NCBI RefSeq assembly: GCF_016107305.1 | Contig: NZ_RCVR01000002.1 | Location: 1 to 64,000, forward strand | Length of the DNA stretch: 64,000 nt | Origin: Roseomonas sp. KE2513 | GTDB lineage: Bacteria; Pseudomonadota; Alphaproteobacteria; Acetobacterales; Acetobacteraceae | Reading direction: 5' to 3' | Shown: piece by piece, positions 44,692 to 54,735 of the stretch | Layout of the letters: the number at the start of each line of letters is the position of its first letter | How positions within the stretch are numbered: the stretch's first letter is position 1 | The notes under the pieces: generated by a model | What the model saw: only the letters and a program-made list of their open reading frames with translations | Databases searched by the model: none | What the model was told of the DNA's origin: nothing | Made by a program: the position numbers and the translations under genes

Positions 44692-45471
44692 ATGCAGCAC
44701 CCACCGCGCGCCGCACTCGTCAGCGGAGCCACCAGCGGCATCGGCGAGGCCTTCGCGCACGCCCTGCCACCGACGACCAACCTCCTGCTGACGGGCCGGA
44801 ACGAGGAAGGGCTGGCCCGCGTGGCCGCCGCTCTCCAAGAGGCCGGGCCGGGGCGGCGCGTGGAGACGATCGCCGCCGACCTCTCGACCGACGAGGGCCT
44901 GGACGATGTCTGTGCGGCCGGCGAGGCCTTCGGCATCGATCTCCTCATTTGCGACGCAGGCGTCGGCCCCTTCGGCGACTTCCTCTCCGCTGCCGAAACC
45001 GACCTGCGGCAGACGGTGCAGGTCAATGCGATGGCCCCGCTCGTGATGATGCGTCGCCTGCTGCCGGGCATGCTCATGCGGGCAGAGGCGGAGGCGCGCC
45101 GGGCCGGGCTGATCGTTGTCTCGAGCGGCCTCGGCTTCCTGCCGGTGCCACGGCTGGCCACCTACGCCGCGACCAAGGCCTTCGACCTCTCGCTGACCGA
45201 GGCCCTGGCCGCGGAGCTTTCATCCCGCCCCGTGGACATCCTCGCCCTCTGCCCCACCGCCACCCGCAGCCGCTTCGCCGAACGTTCGGGCTTCGGGCAC
45301 AACCTGCCGGGCGCGCAACGCCCCTCCTACGTCGCCCGCCGCGCCCTCGCGGCCCTCGGACGGCAGCGGACCCTCGTCCTCGGCCCGCTCTCCGGCTCGA
45401 TCCTCACCGTCCCGGCCCTGGTCCGCGCTGCGGCGGCCCAGGCACTTCAGGCCGTAATGCCGCGGGGCTGA
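44692..45471 (+). CDS. Short-chain dehydrogenase/reductase
   Basis: A 259-residue classical SDR. NAD(P)-binding SGATSGIGEAFA is at residues 11-22, DAGVGPFGDF replaces the usual 'NAG', the catalytic Ser is in VSSGLGFLPVP and the Tyr/Lys pair is in ATYAATKAFDLSL. The family has broad substrates and none is suggested by context. It stands alone, with a terminator-like hairpin after it. Confidence 0.88.
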   Translation: MQHPPRAALVSGATSGIGEAFAHALPPTTNLLLTGRNEEGLARVAAALQEAGPGRRVETIAADLSTDEGLDDVCAAGEAFGIDLLICDAGVGPFGDFLSAAETDLRQTVQVNAMAPLVMMRRLLPGMLMRAEAEARRAGLIVVSSGLGFLPVPRLATYAATKAFDLSLTEALAAELSSRPVDILALCPTATRSRFAERSGFGHNLPGAQRPSYVARRALAALGRQRTLVLGPLSGSILTVPALVRAAAAQALQAVMPRG

Positions 45472-45539
45472 TCCTTCCACCCTGGTGGCACTTGTGGCCC
45501 TGAGGAGAGGAAGCAAGGGATTCTGCCTCTCCCCATACT

Positions 45540-45575
45540 CGTCGGAGGCGGTGACTCCGACGGGTCATCTTTTCA
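45540..45575 (+). terminator. Rho-independent terminator-like hairpin
   Basis: CGTCGGAG (45540-45547) pairs perfectly with CTCCGACG (45555-45562) around a 7-base loop, followed by a T-rich GGTCATCTTTTCATT. It is 69 bases after the SDR stop and is the best-formed intrinsic terminator in the window. Confidence 0.65.
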
Positions 45576-45702
45576 TTCTAGTTTGAAATGCTTCGCAGCC
45601 CGTGCGCCTCAGGCCACTGCCCCGAACGCGACTGCACGCGCAGGAAGGGCGCCGGGAGGGAACCGGCCTTCAATCGCCGCATCCGCGACAGACTGATGGG
45701 AT

Positions 45703-45770
45703 CCAAGGGCCTCAGGCCCTTTGCCGGTGAGGTCTGGAGAGGGCAGCGCCCTCTCCAGGACCCAGGGTCC
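45703..45770. repeat. Triple-palindrome intergenic repeat
   Basis: Three perfect palindromes follow one another: AAGGGCC-TCA-GGCCCTT (45705-45721), CTGGAGAGGGC-AGC-GCCCTCTCCAG (45734-45758) and GGACCC-A-GGGTCC (45758-45770). The design, with adjoining GGATCC, resembles interspersed GC-rich hairpin repeats that I recall from Roseomonas, Azospirillum and Methylobacterium genomes. No second copy was noticed in this window. It lies in the 383-base gap before the nitronate monooxygenase, which otherwise holds no gene. Confidence 0.6.
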
Positions 45771-45854
45771 CGGAACCACCCAGCAACCTCCCCCCCTTCC
45801 GCCCGAACGAGCGACGCAGGCATCATCGGCGAACATGACCGGGGAGGAAGCGGG

Positions 45855-46937
45855 ATGGGCGCGATGACCGCACGGGCGGAGGAGTTCTGCCGCCGCTACG
45901 GGATGAGGATGCCGATCCTGCTCGCGCCGATGGCCGGTGTGCCCGCGCCCGCGCTTTCGGTGGCGGTGGCGAATGCGGGAGGGATGGGCTCCTGCGGCGT
46001 GCTGCTCATGGCGCCCGACGCCATCCTCGGCTGGGCGCGGGGGGTGCGCGCCGGCACGAACGGGCCCTTCAACCTCAACATCTGGATTCCCGACCCGCCG
46101 CCGGAACGCGACCGGGGGAGTGAGGACGCGGTGCGCGGCTTTCTCTCGGCCTGGGGGCCACCGGTTCCCGAGGGCGCGGGCGACGCGACGCCGCCGGATT
46201 TCGCCGCCCAGTGCGAGGCGATGCTGGAGGCTGGCCCGGCCGTCATCTCCTCCGTAATGGGAATCTTCGCCCCGGATTTTGTCGCTCGGTTAAAGGCGCG
46301 CGGCATCGCCTGGTTTGCCAATGTCTCGACCGTCGCCGAAGCCCGCGCGGCCGAGGCCGCCGGCGCCGATGCCGTGGTCGCTCAGGGAATGGAAGCGGGC
46401 GGCCACCGGGGTTGCTTCGATGCGGCGGCGGCCGAGGCCGGGATGGTCGGCCTTTTCTCCCTCCTGCCGGCGGTGGTGGATGCTGTTCGCATTCCCGTGG
46501 TCGCGACCGGCGGCATTGCGGACGGGCGCGGCGTGGCAGCGGCCCTGGCCCTCGGCGCCTCGGCGGCGCAGATCGGGACCGGCTTCCTCCGCTGCCCGGA
46601 GGCGGGCATCCCGCGCGCCTGGGCCGATAGCCTGACCACAACGCCGCCCGAGGCCACGGTCGTCAGCCGCGTCTTCAGCGGGCGAACCGGGCGGAGCCTT
46701 CCCACCGCCTATGTGCGGGCCGCGACGGCGCCCGGTGCGCCGCGGCCCGCGCCCTACCCGGTGCAGCGGGGCCTGACAGCGGCCATGCGGGAGCAGGGCG
46801 TCAGGACGAACGATCTCGACCGCCTGCAGGCATGGGCCGGCCAGTCCGCCAGCCTTGCCCGCGCCGAGCCGGCCGGCGAACTCGCGGGTGCCATCTGGGC
46901 CGACGCGCGCCGCCTGTTGCCGGCCGGTGCAGACTGA
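45855..46937 (+). CDS. Nitronate monooxygenase family flavoprotein
   Basis: A 360-residue FMN TIM-barrel enzyme of the 2-nitropropane dioxygenase family. It has MRMPILLAPMAGVPAPALS at the N-terminus, AVVAQGMEAGGHRGCF with the catalytic His, and VVATGGIADGRGVAAALALG followed by AAQIGTGFL for phosphate binding. I chose the ATG at 45855 with GGGAGGAAG eight bases upstream. It detoxifies alkyl nitronates in characterised members; some relatives are enoyl-ACP reductases (FabK), which is less likely at this motif pattern. The GNAT gene follows after 28 bases. Confidence 0.88.
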   Translation: MGAMTARAEEFCRRYGMRMPILLAPMAGVPAPALSVAVANAGGMGSCGVLLMAPDAILGWARGVRAGTNGPFNLNIWIPDPPPERDRGSEDAVRGFLSAWGPPVPEGAGDATPPDFAAQCEAMLEAGPAVISSVMGIFAPDFVARLKARGIAWFANVSTVAEARAAEAAGADAVVAQGMEAGGHRGCFDAAAAEAGMVGLFSLLPAVVDAVRIPVVATGGIADGRGVAAALALGASAAQIGTGFLRCPEAGIPRAWADSLTTTPPEATVVSRVFSGRTGRSLPTAYVRAATAPGAPRPAPYPVQRGLTAAMREQGVRTNDLDRLQAWAGQSASLARAEPAGELAGAIWADARRLLPAGAD

Positions 46938-46965
46938 TGTGTGCAAGCCTGGCACGGGGAACGGG

Positions 46966-47496
46966 ATGACCGGTCAAGAGGAAGATCGACAGGCCCAGGC
47001 GGAGGCGCCGCCATGGCGCGAGGCGGTGCCCTTTGATCTCCGCGCGATCGACCTCGTCGCACGCGCCGTCCACCCCCTTCTCCCGGAACGTCCGGAGGTC
47101 TTCGCCGAGAAGCTCCGGCTCTTCCCTTCCGGCTGCCTCGTCGCCGAGCGCGGAGAGGAGGTGGTTGGCTACGCCCTGTCCCATCCCTGGCCATGCGGCG
47201 CGGTGCCGCCCCTCGACCACTTCCTCGGCGCCCTGCCACAACAGGCGGCCTGCCTGTTCATCCATGACGTGGCGCTCATGCCGGGCGCGCGCGGCCTCGG
47301 TGCGGGACGATCCCTGCTGGCGCGGCTCGACCCCGTCGCGCGGCGCCACGGCCTGGGCGCAATGGCGCTGGTCTCGGTCTATGGGACGGAGCCGTTTTGG
47401 CAGGGGTTAGGTTTCACCACGGAACCGGACGGGCTCGCCGAGGGTTACGGCCCCTCGGCCCGCTACATGACCCGTCCGCTGCCGCTGGCTGCCTGA
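46966..47496 (+). CDS. GNAT-family N-acetyltransferase
   Basis: A 176-residue acetyltransferase. The acetyl-CoA pyrophosphate loop reads ARGLGAGRSLLARL, after the beta-strand FIHDVALMPG. ALVSVYGTEPFWQGLGF is the usual C-terminal part. The ATG at 46966 is preceded by ACGGGG; the frame is open further upstream but that overlaps the nitronate monooxygenase end. Probably in one transcript with it. Substrate unknown. Confidence 0.8.
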   Translation: MTGQEEDRQAQAEAPPWREAVPFDLRAIDLVARAVHPLLPERPEVFAEKLRLFPSGCLVAERGEEVVGYALSHPWPCGAVPPLDHFLGALPQQAACLFIHDVALMPGARGLGAGRSLLARLDPVARRHGLGAMALVSVYGTEPFWQGLGFTTEPDGLAEGYGPSARYMTRPLPLAA

Positions 47497-47509
47497 CGAG
47501 GGAAAGCCT

Positions 47510-47785
47510 TCAGGAGTTTTCCGGCTTCTTCGGTGTGAAGGCGGTCCCGAAGAGGCTCGACATCGCATCCTGCATCGCCCCGGGCGTCCAGCTCGCGCCG
47601 GAGGTCCAGGGCGCCATGGGTAGCCAGGTCCGGAACACTGCCTCCGGTGTCATCCCGGAGACGGCATCGGCCATCTGCTGGCTGATCTTCGCCATGGCCG
47701 CCTCCTGCATCGGCTTCACGTCGGGAAGGCCGAAGAAGCTGCGCGCCTCCTCGGGCGTGCAATCGACCTCGATCGTGAACTTCAT
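47510..47785 (-). CDS. Small conserved protein, DUF6489-like
   Basis: A 91-residue acidic protein that starts MKFTIEVDCTPEEARSFFGL, with DVKPMQEAAMAKISQQMAD and EAVFRTWLPMAPW. The start fits a small uncharacterised family known in alphaproteobacteria (I recall the name DUF6489). I chose the ATG at 47785; the open frame upstream has low-complexity Arg/Trp codons and overlaps the luciferase-like gene. Convergent with the GNAT gene. Function unknown. Confidence 0.7.
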   Translation of the reverse strand: MKFTIEVDCTPEEARSFFGLPDVKPMQEAAMAKISQQMADAVSGMTPEAVFRTWLPMAPWTSGASWTPGAMQDAMSSLFGTAFTPKKPENS

Positions 47786-47804
47786 CCCGCCGCCCCTCCT
47801 CGCG

Positions 47805-48815
<1,011 letters not shown>

Positions 48816-48884
48816 ATGGGTGGTGCATCCTCGACTTCAGCAGGGTTGCCCCCGCCTGAGGGGCAGGATGGTGCCGCGCGCAGG

Positions 48885-50216
48885 CTAGTCCGGGAAGAAG
48901 CGGTTCCGCGGCCGCGAGAGGCCGAGATTCTCGCGCAGCGTCCGTCCGTCGTACTCCGTGCGGTGGATGCCCCGGCGCTGGAGTTCCGGGATCACCCGAT
49001 CCACGAAATCGTCCAGCCCGCCCGGCAGGTAGGGAAACATGACGTTGAACCCATCGCAGGCACCCGTCTCCAGCCATTCCTGCATCGCGTCCGCAATGCT
49101 CGAAGGTGTGCCGACCATGGCAGCGCCGGAATAGCCACCGAGGCGCTGGGCGAGCTGGCGAACTGTCAGGTTCTCCCGCCGGGCGAGGCCGATGGCGCGC
49201 TCCCGGCCGGACTTGCTGGCATTGGTTTCGGGAATCCTCTCGGGCAGCGGCCCGTCCGGGTCGAAAGCCGAGGCATCGGTGCCGAGGGCCACGGAGAGGG
49301 AAGCGATGGCGCTGTCGTAGTGGACGCCGGAGTCGAGGAGGGCGCGCTTCTCCCGCGCCTCCTCCTCGCTGTCGCCGACGATGACGAAGGCGCCGGGGAG
49401 TACCAGGAGATGGTCCGGGTCCCGCCCCGCCTTCTCGGTGCGGGCCTTCACGTCGGCGTAGAAGCCGCGCGCGAGCTCGATCGTGCCGCCGGCCGCGAAG
49501 ATCACCTCCGCCGTCTCGGCCGCAAGTTGCCGCCCGTCATCCGAGGCGCCGGCCTGGACGATCACGGGATGTCCCTGGACCGGCCGCGCGACGTTGAGCG
49601 GCCCACGAACGGAGAAGTGCTCCCCCTTATGGCCGAGGACGTGCATCTTGTCGGGGTCGAAGTAGGTGCCGCTCTCGACGTCGCGGATGAAGGCGTCGTC
49701 CGCCCAGGAATCCCAGAGGCCCTTCACCACGTCGATGAACTCATGGGCGCGGCGGTAGCGGGCGGCGTGCTCCCAGTGCTCCTCGCGCCCGAAATTCATG
49801 GCCTCGTCCGGGTTGCCCGAGGTGACGACGTTCCAGCCAGCCCGGCCGTGGCTGATATGGTCGAGCGATGCAAACTTGCGGGCGACGTGCCAGGGCTCGT
49901 TATAGGTGGTGGAGGCCGTGGCGATCAGCCCGAGCCGCTCCGTTACCATGGACAGGGCCGGCAGGAGCGTCAGAGGGTCGAAGCTGGTGGTGGTCGCGCT
50001 GCGCTTGAGCGCCTGAATGGGCATGTTCAGCACGGCTTGGTGGTCGGCCATGAAGAAGGCATCGAAGCGCGCCTCCTCCAACCTCCGTGCGAAGCGGACG
50101 AGGTGATCAAGGTTGAAGTTGGCGTCTGCATAGGCGCCCGGATAGCGCCAAGCGGCCGTGTGAATACTCACCGGGCGCATGAAAGCGCCCAGGCGCAGGC
50201 GACGGGAGGAAGGCAT
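48885..50216 (-). CDS. LLM-class FMN monooxygenase, NtaA/SnaA/DszA type
   Basis: A 443-residue enzyme of the nitrilotriacetate/dibenzothiophene-sulfone monooxygenase group. Motifs are RLRLGAFMRPVSIHTAAWRY at the start, DAFFMADHQAVLNMP, ATASTTYNEPWHVARKFASL, RAGWNVVTSGN and ARPVQGHPVIVQAGASDDGR. The family cleaves C-N or C-S bonds with FMNH2 from a separate reductase. No reductase gene is adjacent. It lies 69 bases upstream of the other LLM gene in the same direction. Confidence 0.92.
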   Translation of the reverse strand: MPSSRRLRLGAFMRPVSIHTAAWRYPGAYADANFNLDHLVRFARRLEEARFDAFFMADHQAVLNMPIQALKRSATTTSFDPLTLLPALSMVTERLGLIATASTTYNEPWHVARKFASLDHISHGRAGWNVVTSGNPDEAMNFGREEHWEHAARYRRAHEFIDVVKGLWDSWADDAFIRDVESGTYFDPDKMHVLGHKGEHFSVRGPLNVARPVQGHPVIVQAGASDDGRQLAAETAEVIFAAGGTIELARGFYADVKARTEKAGRDPDHLLVLPGAFVIVGDSEEEAREKRALLDSGVHYDSAIASLSVALGTDASAFDPDGPLPERIPETNASKSGRERAIGLARRENLTVRQLAQRLGGYSGAAMVGTPSSIADAMQEWLETGACDGFNVMFPYLPGGLDDFVDRVIPELQRRGIHRTEYDGRTLRENLGLSRPRNRFFPD

Positions 50217-50467
50217 CGGCGCTCAATTCACGAATTGTTTTCGTGCATTCATATGATCCTCTCCTGGCGGCAGTGCAAGGCACCCTTAGGAGCGGGTGGC
50301 GGCGAGGATCGTCCTCTCACTACTGGAACAACATGGCCAGATGCACGTAGTCCGGTTTCGAACATTGGAACAAAGGAGTCAATGCGGTCGATCAATGTTC
50401 CGCCACGCTCGCCTGTCTTCCGTGCTAGAGGTCGCCGCGATGTCGTGACGAGACGCTGCGGAAAGCC

Positions 50468-50689
50468 ATGGCCGCCGCTGCCCGAGCGGTCCTGAAGGAG
50501 GGACTGCGAAAGGCGGAGGATCCCGTGACCTATCTCCGCTCTGCCGCTTCCGAAGTTCGCCAGCTCGTCACGCTCTTCGAGCAGGAGGTGGCCGCTTCCG
50601 ACGAATCGAACGCCGCCGCCGTCCGCGCCATCCTGGCCAAGGAAGTGGAGGCCGCCGCCGAGGAGTTGATCCGCCGGCTGCGTCACTAG
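50468..50689 (+). CDS. Small helical hypothetical protein
   Basis: A 73-residue, alanine- and glutamate-rich, almost fully helical protein: AVLKEGLRKAEDPVTYLRSA then EVRQLVTLFEQEVAAS and a C-terminal EELIRRLRH. No family recognised. GGAAAG lies upstream of the ATG. The other strand is also open here but reads as biased low-complexity sequence. Converges on glgP. Confidence 0.5.
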   Translation: MAAAARAVLKEGLRKAEDPVTYLRSAASEVRQLVTLFEQEVAASDESNAAAVRAILAKEVEAAAEELIRRLRH

Positions 50690-50705
50690 CCCGCGGCCGC
50701 GCCCC

Positions 50706-53186
50706 TCAGCGCGCCTTCACGTTCCAAATGTCGGCCGCGTATTCCCGGATCGTCCGGTCGGACGAGAACCAGCCGACATGGGCTGTGTTCAGCACGGCCG
50801 CCCGCCACCAGGAATCCGGCTTCCGCCAGCGCGCCGCGACATCGCCCTGGCGCGCGTTGTAGGAGTCGAAGTCCGCCGTCACGAGATAGCGGTCGTCGTG
50901 CAGCAGGCCCTCGACCAGCCCCCGGTAGCGGTCCGGCTCGCCCGGGGAGAACACCCCCGAGGCGATGGCGTCGAGCGCCCCCTGCAGGTCCGGTGAAGCC
51001 GCAGCCGCCGCGCGGGCGTCGTGGCCTGCGCGCTTGCGGGAGGCGACCTCCGCTGCGGTGAGGCCGAAGATGAAGATCTCGTCCCGCCCGACGCGCTCGT
51101 CGATCTCGACATTGGCGCCGTCCAGCGTGCCGATCGTCAGCGCGCCGTTGAGGGCGAGCTTCATGTTGCCGGTGCCGGAGGCCTCCAGCCCCGCGGTCGA
51201 GATCTGCTCGGAGAGGTCGGCCGCCGGGATGATCGCCTCTGCAAGGCTGACATTGTAGTTCGGGATGAAGGCGACCTTCAGCAAGTCGCCCACCGAGGGA
51301 TCGTCGTTGATCACGGCGGCCACGTCGTTGGCCAGGCGGATGATCAGCTTTGCCTGATGGTAGCTCGGCGCCGCCTTGCCGGCCAGGATCTTCACCCGCG
51401 GCACCCAGTTGTCCGTGGGGTGCGCCCGCATCGTGTTGTAGAGCGCAACCGTCTGCAGGATGTTCAGCAACTGGCGCTTGTACTCGTGGATGCGCTTGAT
51501 CTGCACGTCGAAGAGCGCGTCCGGGTCGATCTTCAGGCCCATGCGGCCGGCGACCAGCGCGGACAGCCGCTCCTTCGCGGTCCGGCGCTGGGCGGCGAAA
51601 CGCTGGCGGAAGCCGGCATCATCAGCGAACGGAACCAGCGCCTCCAGCCGGTCCGGATCGTCCAGCACGGCCGGGCCCACCGCCTCGACCAGCAGTTGCG
51701 TCAGGCCGGGATTGGCGCGGTGCAGCCAGCGGCGGAAGGTGATGCCGTTCGTCTTGTTCGTGATCCGGTCGCCGCAGACATGGTTGAGGTCGGCGAAGAC
51801 CGTGTCCCGCATGAGCTGCGTGTGCAGCGCCGAGACGCCGTTGATCCGGTGCGAGCCGACAAAGGCGAGATGCCCCATCCGCACGCGGCGCCCGTTGCTC
51901 TCGTCGATGAGCGAGACGGAGGAGAGCAGCGCGTCCCGCGCCCCGTCCGCCCGTGCGTGGTCGAGGTGGCGCGCGTTGATGAGGTAGATGAGCTGCATGT
52001 GCCGGGGCAGCACACGCTCCATCATCGGCACCGCCCAGGTCTCCAGAGCCTCGGGCAGCAGCGTGTGGTTCGTATAGGAGAAGACGGCCTGGGTGATCTT
52101 CCAGGCCGGATCCCAGGCGAAGCCGTGCACGTCGATCAGCAGCCGCATCAGCTCGGCCACGCCGATCGCGGGGTGGGTGTCGTTGAGCTGGACCGCGACC
52201 TGCTCCGCGAGGCTCGTCAGGTCCGGGAAGCGGGAGAGGTGCCGCCGGATGATGTCCTGCAGCGAAGCGGAGGCAAAGAAATACTCCTGCCGCAGCCGCA
52301 GCTCCTGCCCCGCCTCCGTCTCGTCACCGGGATAGAGCACGCGGGAGATCGCCTCGGCCCGCATGCGCGCGGTCTGGGCGCCCACATGGTCGCCGCGGTT
52401 GAAGTCACTGAGGTGGAGCGGGTCCGTGGCGCGCGCCGACCAGAGGCGGAGCGTGTTGATGCGCTGCCCTCGCCAGCCCACCACCGGCGTGTCGTAGGCC
52501 AGCGCGTTGACGATCTCGCCCGCGTGCCAGACGAAGCGCGAGGAACCGTCCGGCGCCACTTCCGAGCGCACGTGGCCGCCGAAGCGCACCTCGTAGACAA
52601 GGCCGGAGCGCTCGAACTCCCAGGGATTGCCGAGGGCGAGCCAGTCCTCCGGCACCTCGTGCTGCAGGCCGTTCGCGATGATCTGGCGGAACAGCCCGTT
52701 CTCGTAGCGGATGCCGTAGCCGTAGGCGGGCACGTCGACGCTCGCCATGCTCTCCATGAAACAGGCCGCCAGGCGCCCGAGGCCGCCATTGCCGAGCGCC
52801 GCGTCCGCTTCCTGCCCGGCCACCGCATCGAAATCGACGCCGAGCCCCTCCAGCGCCAGCCGCGCCGTCTCGGTCAGGCCGAGGTTGCCCAGCGTGTCCG
52901 AGAGGAGGCGCCCGATGAGGAATTCCATCGAGAGGTAGCAGACGCCCTTGCGTCCCTCCGCCCGCGTCGCGTCGTTCGAGCGGCGCCAGGCGTCCACCAC
53001 GTGGTCGCGGGCGGCAAGGGCGGTCGAGACGAACCAGTCGCGCTCGCTCGCCCGCTCCCGGCGGCCACCGACATGATAGGCGAGCTTGTCCAGGATCGTC
53101 CGGCGGAAGGCCTTCACCGCCGCTTCGTCCGGCACCTGGCCGGGAGCGAAGCTCTGAAGGGCTACGGAGGGGAGACTGTCGGTCAT
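50706..53186 (-). CDS. glgP: Glycogen phosphorylase
   Basis: An 826-residue alpha-glucan phosphorylase that releases glucose 1-phosphate from glycogen. The PLP-binding Lys676 lies in EASGTGNMKLALNGALT. The N-terminal VCYLSMEFLIGRLLSDTLGN and LNDTHPAIGVAELMRLLID, as well as KRIHEYKRQLLN, are family blocks. I chose the ATG at 53186; the longer open frame has no conserved content. Length matches bacterial GlgP. It follows glgA after 97 bases on the same strand. Confidence 0.96.
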   Translation of the reverse strand: MTDSLPSVALQSFAPGQVPDEAAVKAFRRTILDKLAYHVGGRRERASERDWFVSTALAARDHVVDAWRRSNDATRAEGRKGVCYLSMEFLIGRLLSDTLGNLGLTETARLALEGLGVDFDAVAGQEADAALGNGGLGRLAACFMESMASVDVPAYGYGIRYENGLFRQIIANGLQHEVPEDWLALGNPWEFERSGLVYEVRFGGHVRSEVAPDGSSRFVWHAGEIVNALAYDTPVVGWRGQRINTLRLWSARATDPLHLSDFNRGDHVGAQTARMRAEAISRVLYPGDETEAGQELRLRQEYFFASASLQDIIRRHLSRFPDLTSLAEQVAVQLNDTHPAIGVAELMRLLIDVHGFAWDPAWKITQAVFSYTNHTLLPEALETWAVPMMERVLPRHMQLIYLINARHLDHARADGARDALLSSVSLIDESNGRRVRMGHLAFVGSHRINGVSALHTQLMRDTVFADLNHVCGDRITNKTNGITFRRWLHRANPGLTQLLVEAVGPAVLDDPDRLEALVPFADDAGFRQRFAAQRRTAKERLSALVAGRMGLKIDPDALFDVQIKRIHEYKRQLLNILQTVALYNTMRAHPTDNWVPRVKILAGKAAPSYHQAKLIIRLANDVAAVINDDPSVGDLLKVAFIPNYNVSLAEAIIPAADLSEQISTAGLEASGTGNMKLALNGALTIGTLDGANVEIDERVGRDEIFIFGLTAAEVASRKRAGHDARAAAAASPDLQGALDAIASGVFSPGEPDRYRGLVEGLLHDDRYLVTADFDSYNARQGDVAARWRKPDSWWRAAVLNTAHVGWFSSDRTIREYAADIWNVKAR

Positions 53187-53283
53187 GGATCTCTTGATAA
53201 GCGATTTCCGGGCGCGGGAGGACCGATGTTTGACAGATTGTCCAGGCGCCGCACACGAAAATTTTATCCTTGTGGCGGACGTG

Positions 53284-54735
53284 TCAGCGGCTCGCCGCCA
53301 CCTCCCGATAGAGCGCCGCATATCGTTCCGCCGAGCGGGCCCATCCGACGGGCGCGCGAAGGGCATTGGCCTGGATCCGTGTCCAGGCGTCGCGATCCGC
53401 CCAGAGCGCGGCAAGGCGGTCGAGCGCTGCCTCGAGCGCCGGCACGGTGGTTGGCGCGAATTGCAGGCCGGTCGCCACCCCCGTGGCAAGGGCGGCCTCG
53501 TTCGCGTCGATCACGGTATCGGCCAGACCGCCCACCCGCGCCACCACCGGCAACGCGCCGTACCGCAGGGCGCAGAGCTGGGTCAGGCCGCAGGGCTCGA
53601 AGCGGGAGGGCACGAGCAGGGCGTCCGCCCCTCCCTGGATCAGGTGGGCGAGGGCTTCGTCGTAGCCGATATGCGCCGCGATGCGGCCGCGATGGGCCTC
53701 GGCGGCCGCGCGGAAACCCGCCTCCAGCCCTGCCTCGCCAGCGCCCAGGACCGCGAGGTCCATTCCCAATCCCAGCAGCCGCGGTAGCGCCTGAAGAAGA
53801 AGGTCCATTCCCTTCTGCCCCGTCAGGCGGGTGATGACGCCGAGCAGAAGCCGCTCTGGCCGCGCCTCCAGCCCCATGCGGGCGCGGAGCGCGGCGCGGT
53901 TCGCCTCCCGCGCGGCGGGATGTCCGGCGTCGAAGGGGGCTGCGAGGTGCGGGTCGGCGCCCGGGTTCCAGGCCGTCTCGTCGATACCGTTGAGGATGCC
54001 GGTGAGCGCCCCCACGCGCGTGCGCAACAGCCCGTCTAGCCCCTGCCCTTCCTCGGGGGTCGCGATCTCCCGCGCATAGGTGGGGGAAACGGTCGTGATG
54101 CGATCCGCCAGCCGCAACCCAGCTTTCAGCGCGCCGATGCCGCCGAAGAACTCCACCCCCTCGATGTCGAAGGCATGCGGCGGCAGGCGGAGTTCCGACA
54201 GCAGGGCGGCCGGTGCCCATCCATGGAAGGCGAGGTTGTGGACAGTAAAGACCGTGCCCGGCCGCGGCTCCTGGCCATAATGCAGGTAGGCCGGCAGCAA
54301 CCCGGCCTGCCAGTCATGCGCGTGCACGGCATCGGGGCGCCAGTCCGGCAGGACGCCGCGGCCGATCTCCGCTGCCGCCCAGCAGAGGGCCGCGAAGCGC
54401 TGCGGGTTGTCCGGCCAGTCGCGCGACCAGGGATCGGCATAGGGGCCGCCCGGCCGCGCATAGAGATGCGGCGCATCCAGCAGGAGGAGGTCGAGCCCCG
54501 CCTCACGGGTGGCGAGAAGGCGGGCGGGGCCGCCGAAGAGATCGTCGAAGCCGTGCACCGCCTCCGCCCCCGCCGCGCGCGCAAGAACGGCGGGATAGGC
54601 CGGGATCAGGGTGCGCACCTCGACGCCGCACCCCGCCAGGGCGGCGGGAAGCGCGCCGACCACGTCGGCCAGGCCGCCCGTCTTGACCAGCGGGAAACAC
54701 TCCGAGGCGACGGAGAGGACGCGCAGCGCGCTCAT
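53284..54735 (-). CDS. glgA: Glycogen synthase (ADP-glucose type)
   Basis: A 483-residue GT5 glycosyltransferase. The ADP-glucose-binding Lys18 lies in [31 protein letters not shown] and the C-terminal [17 protein letters not shown] (with the retaining-enzyme Glu) are characteristic. Its ATG overlaps the glgC stop by 4 bp, so precursor supply and polymerisation are translationally coupled. Confidence 0.96.
   Translation of the reverse strand: MSALRVLSVASECFPLVKTGGLADVVGALPAALAGCGVEVRTLIPAYPAVLARAAGAEAVHGFDDLFGGPARLLATREAGLDLLLLDAPHLYARPGGPYADPWSRDWPDNPQRFAALCWAAAEIGRGVLPDWRPDAVHAHDWQAGLLPAYLHYGQEPRPGTVFTVHNLAFHGWAPAALLSELRLPPHAFDIEGVEFFGGIGALKAGLRLADRITTVSPTYAREIATPEEGQGLDGLLRTRVGALTGILNGIDETAWNPGADPHLAAPFDAGHPAAREANRAALRARMGLEARPERLLLGVITRLTGQKGMDLLLQALPRLLGLGMDLAVLGAGEAGLEAGFRAAAEAHRGRIAAHIGYDEALAHLIQGGADALLVPSRFEPCGLTQLCALRYGALPVVARVGGLADTVIDANEAALATGVATGLQFAPTTVPALEAALDRLAALWADRDAWTRIQANALRAPVGWARSAERYAALYREVAASR

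Noticed and set aside
51021-53834. 937-codon plus-strand frame across glgP
   Set aside because: Antisense shadow of glycogen phosphorylase, with biased composition and no domain.
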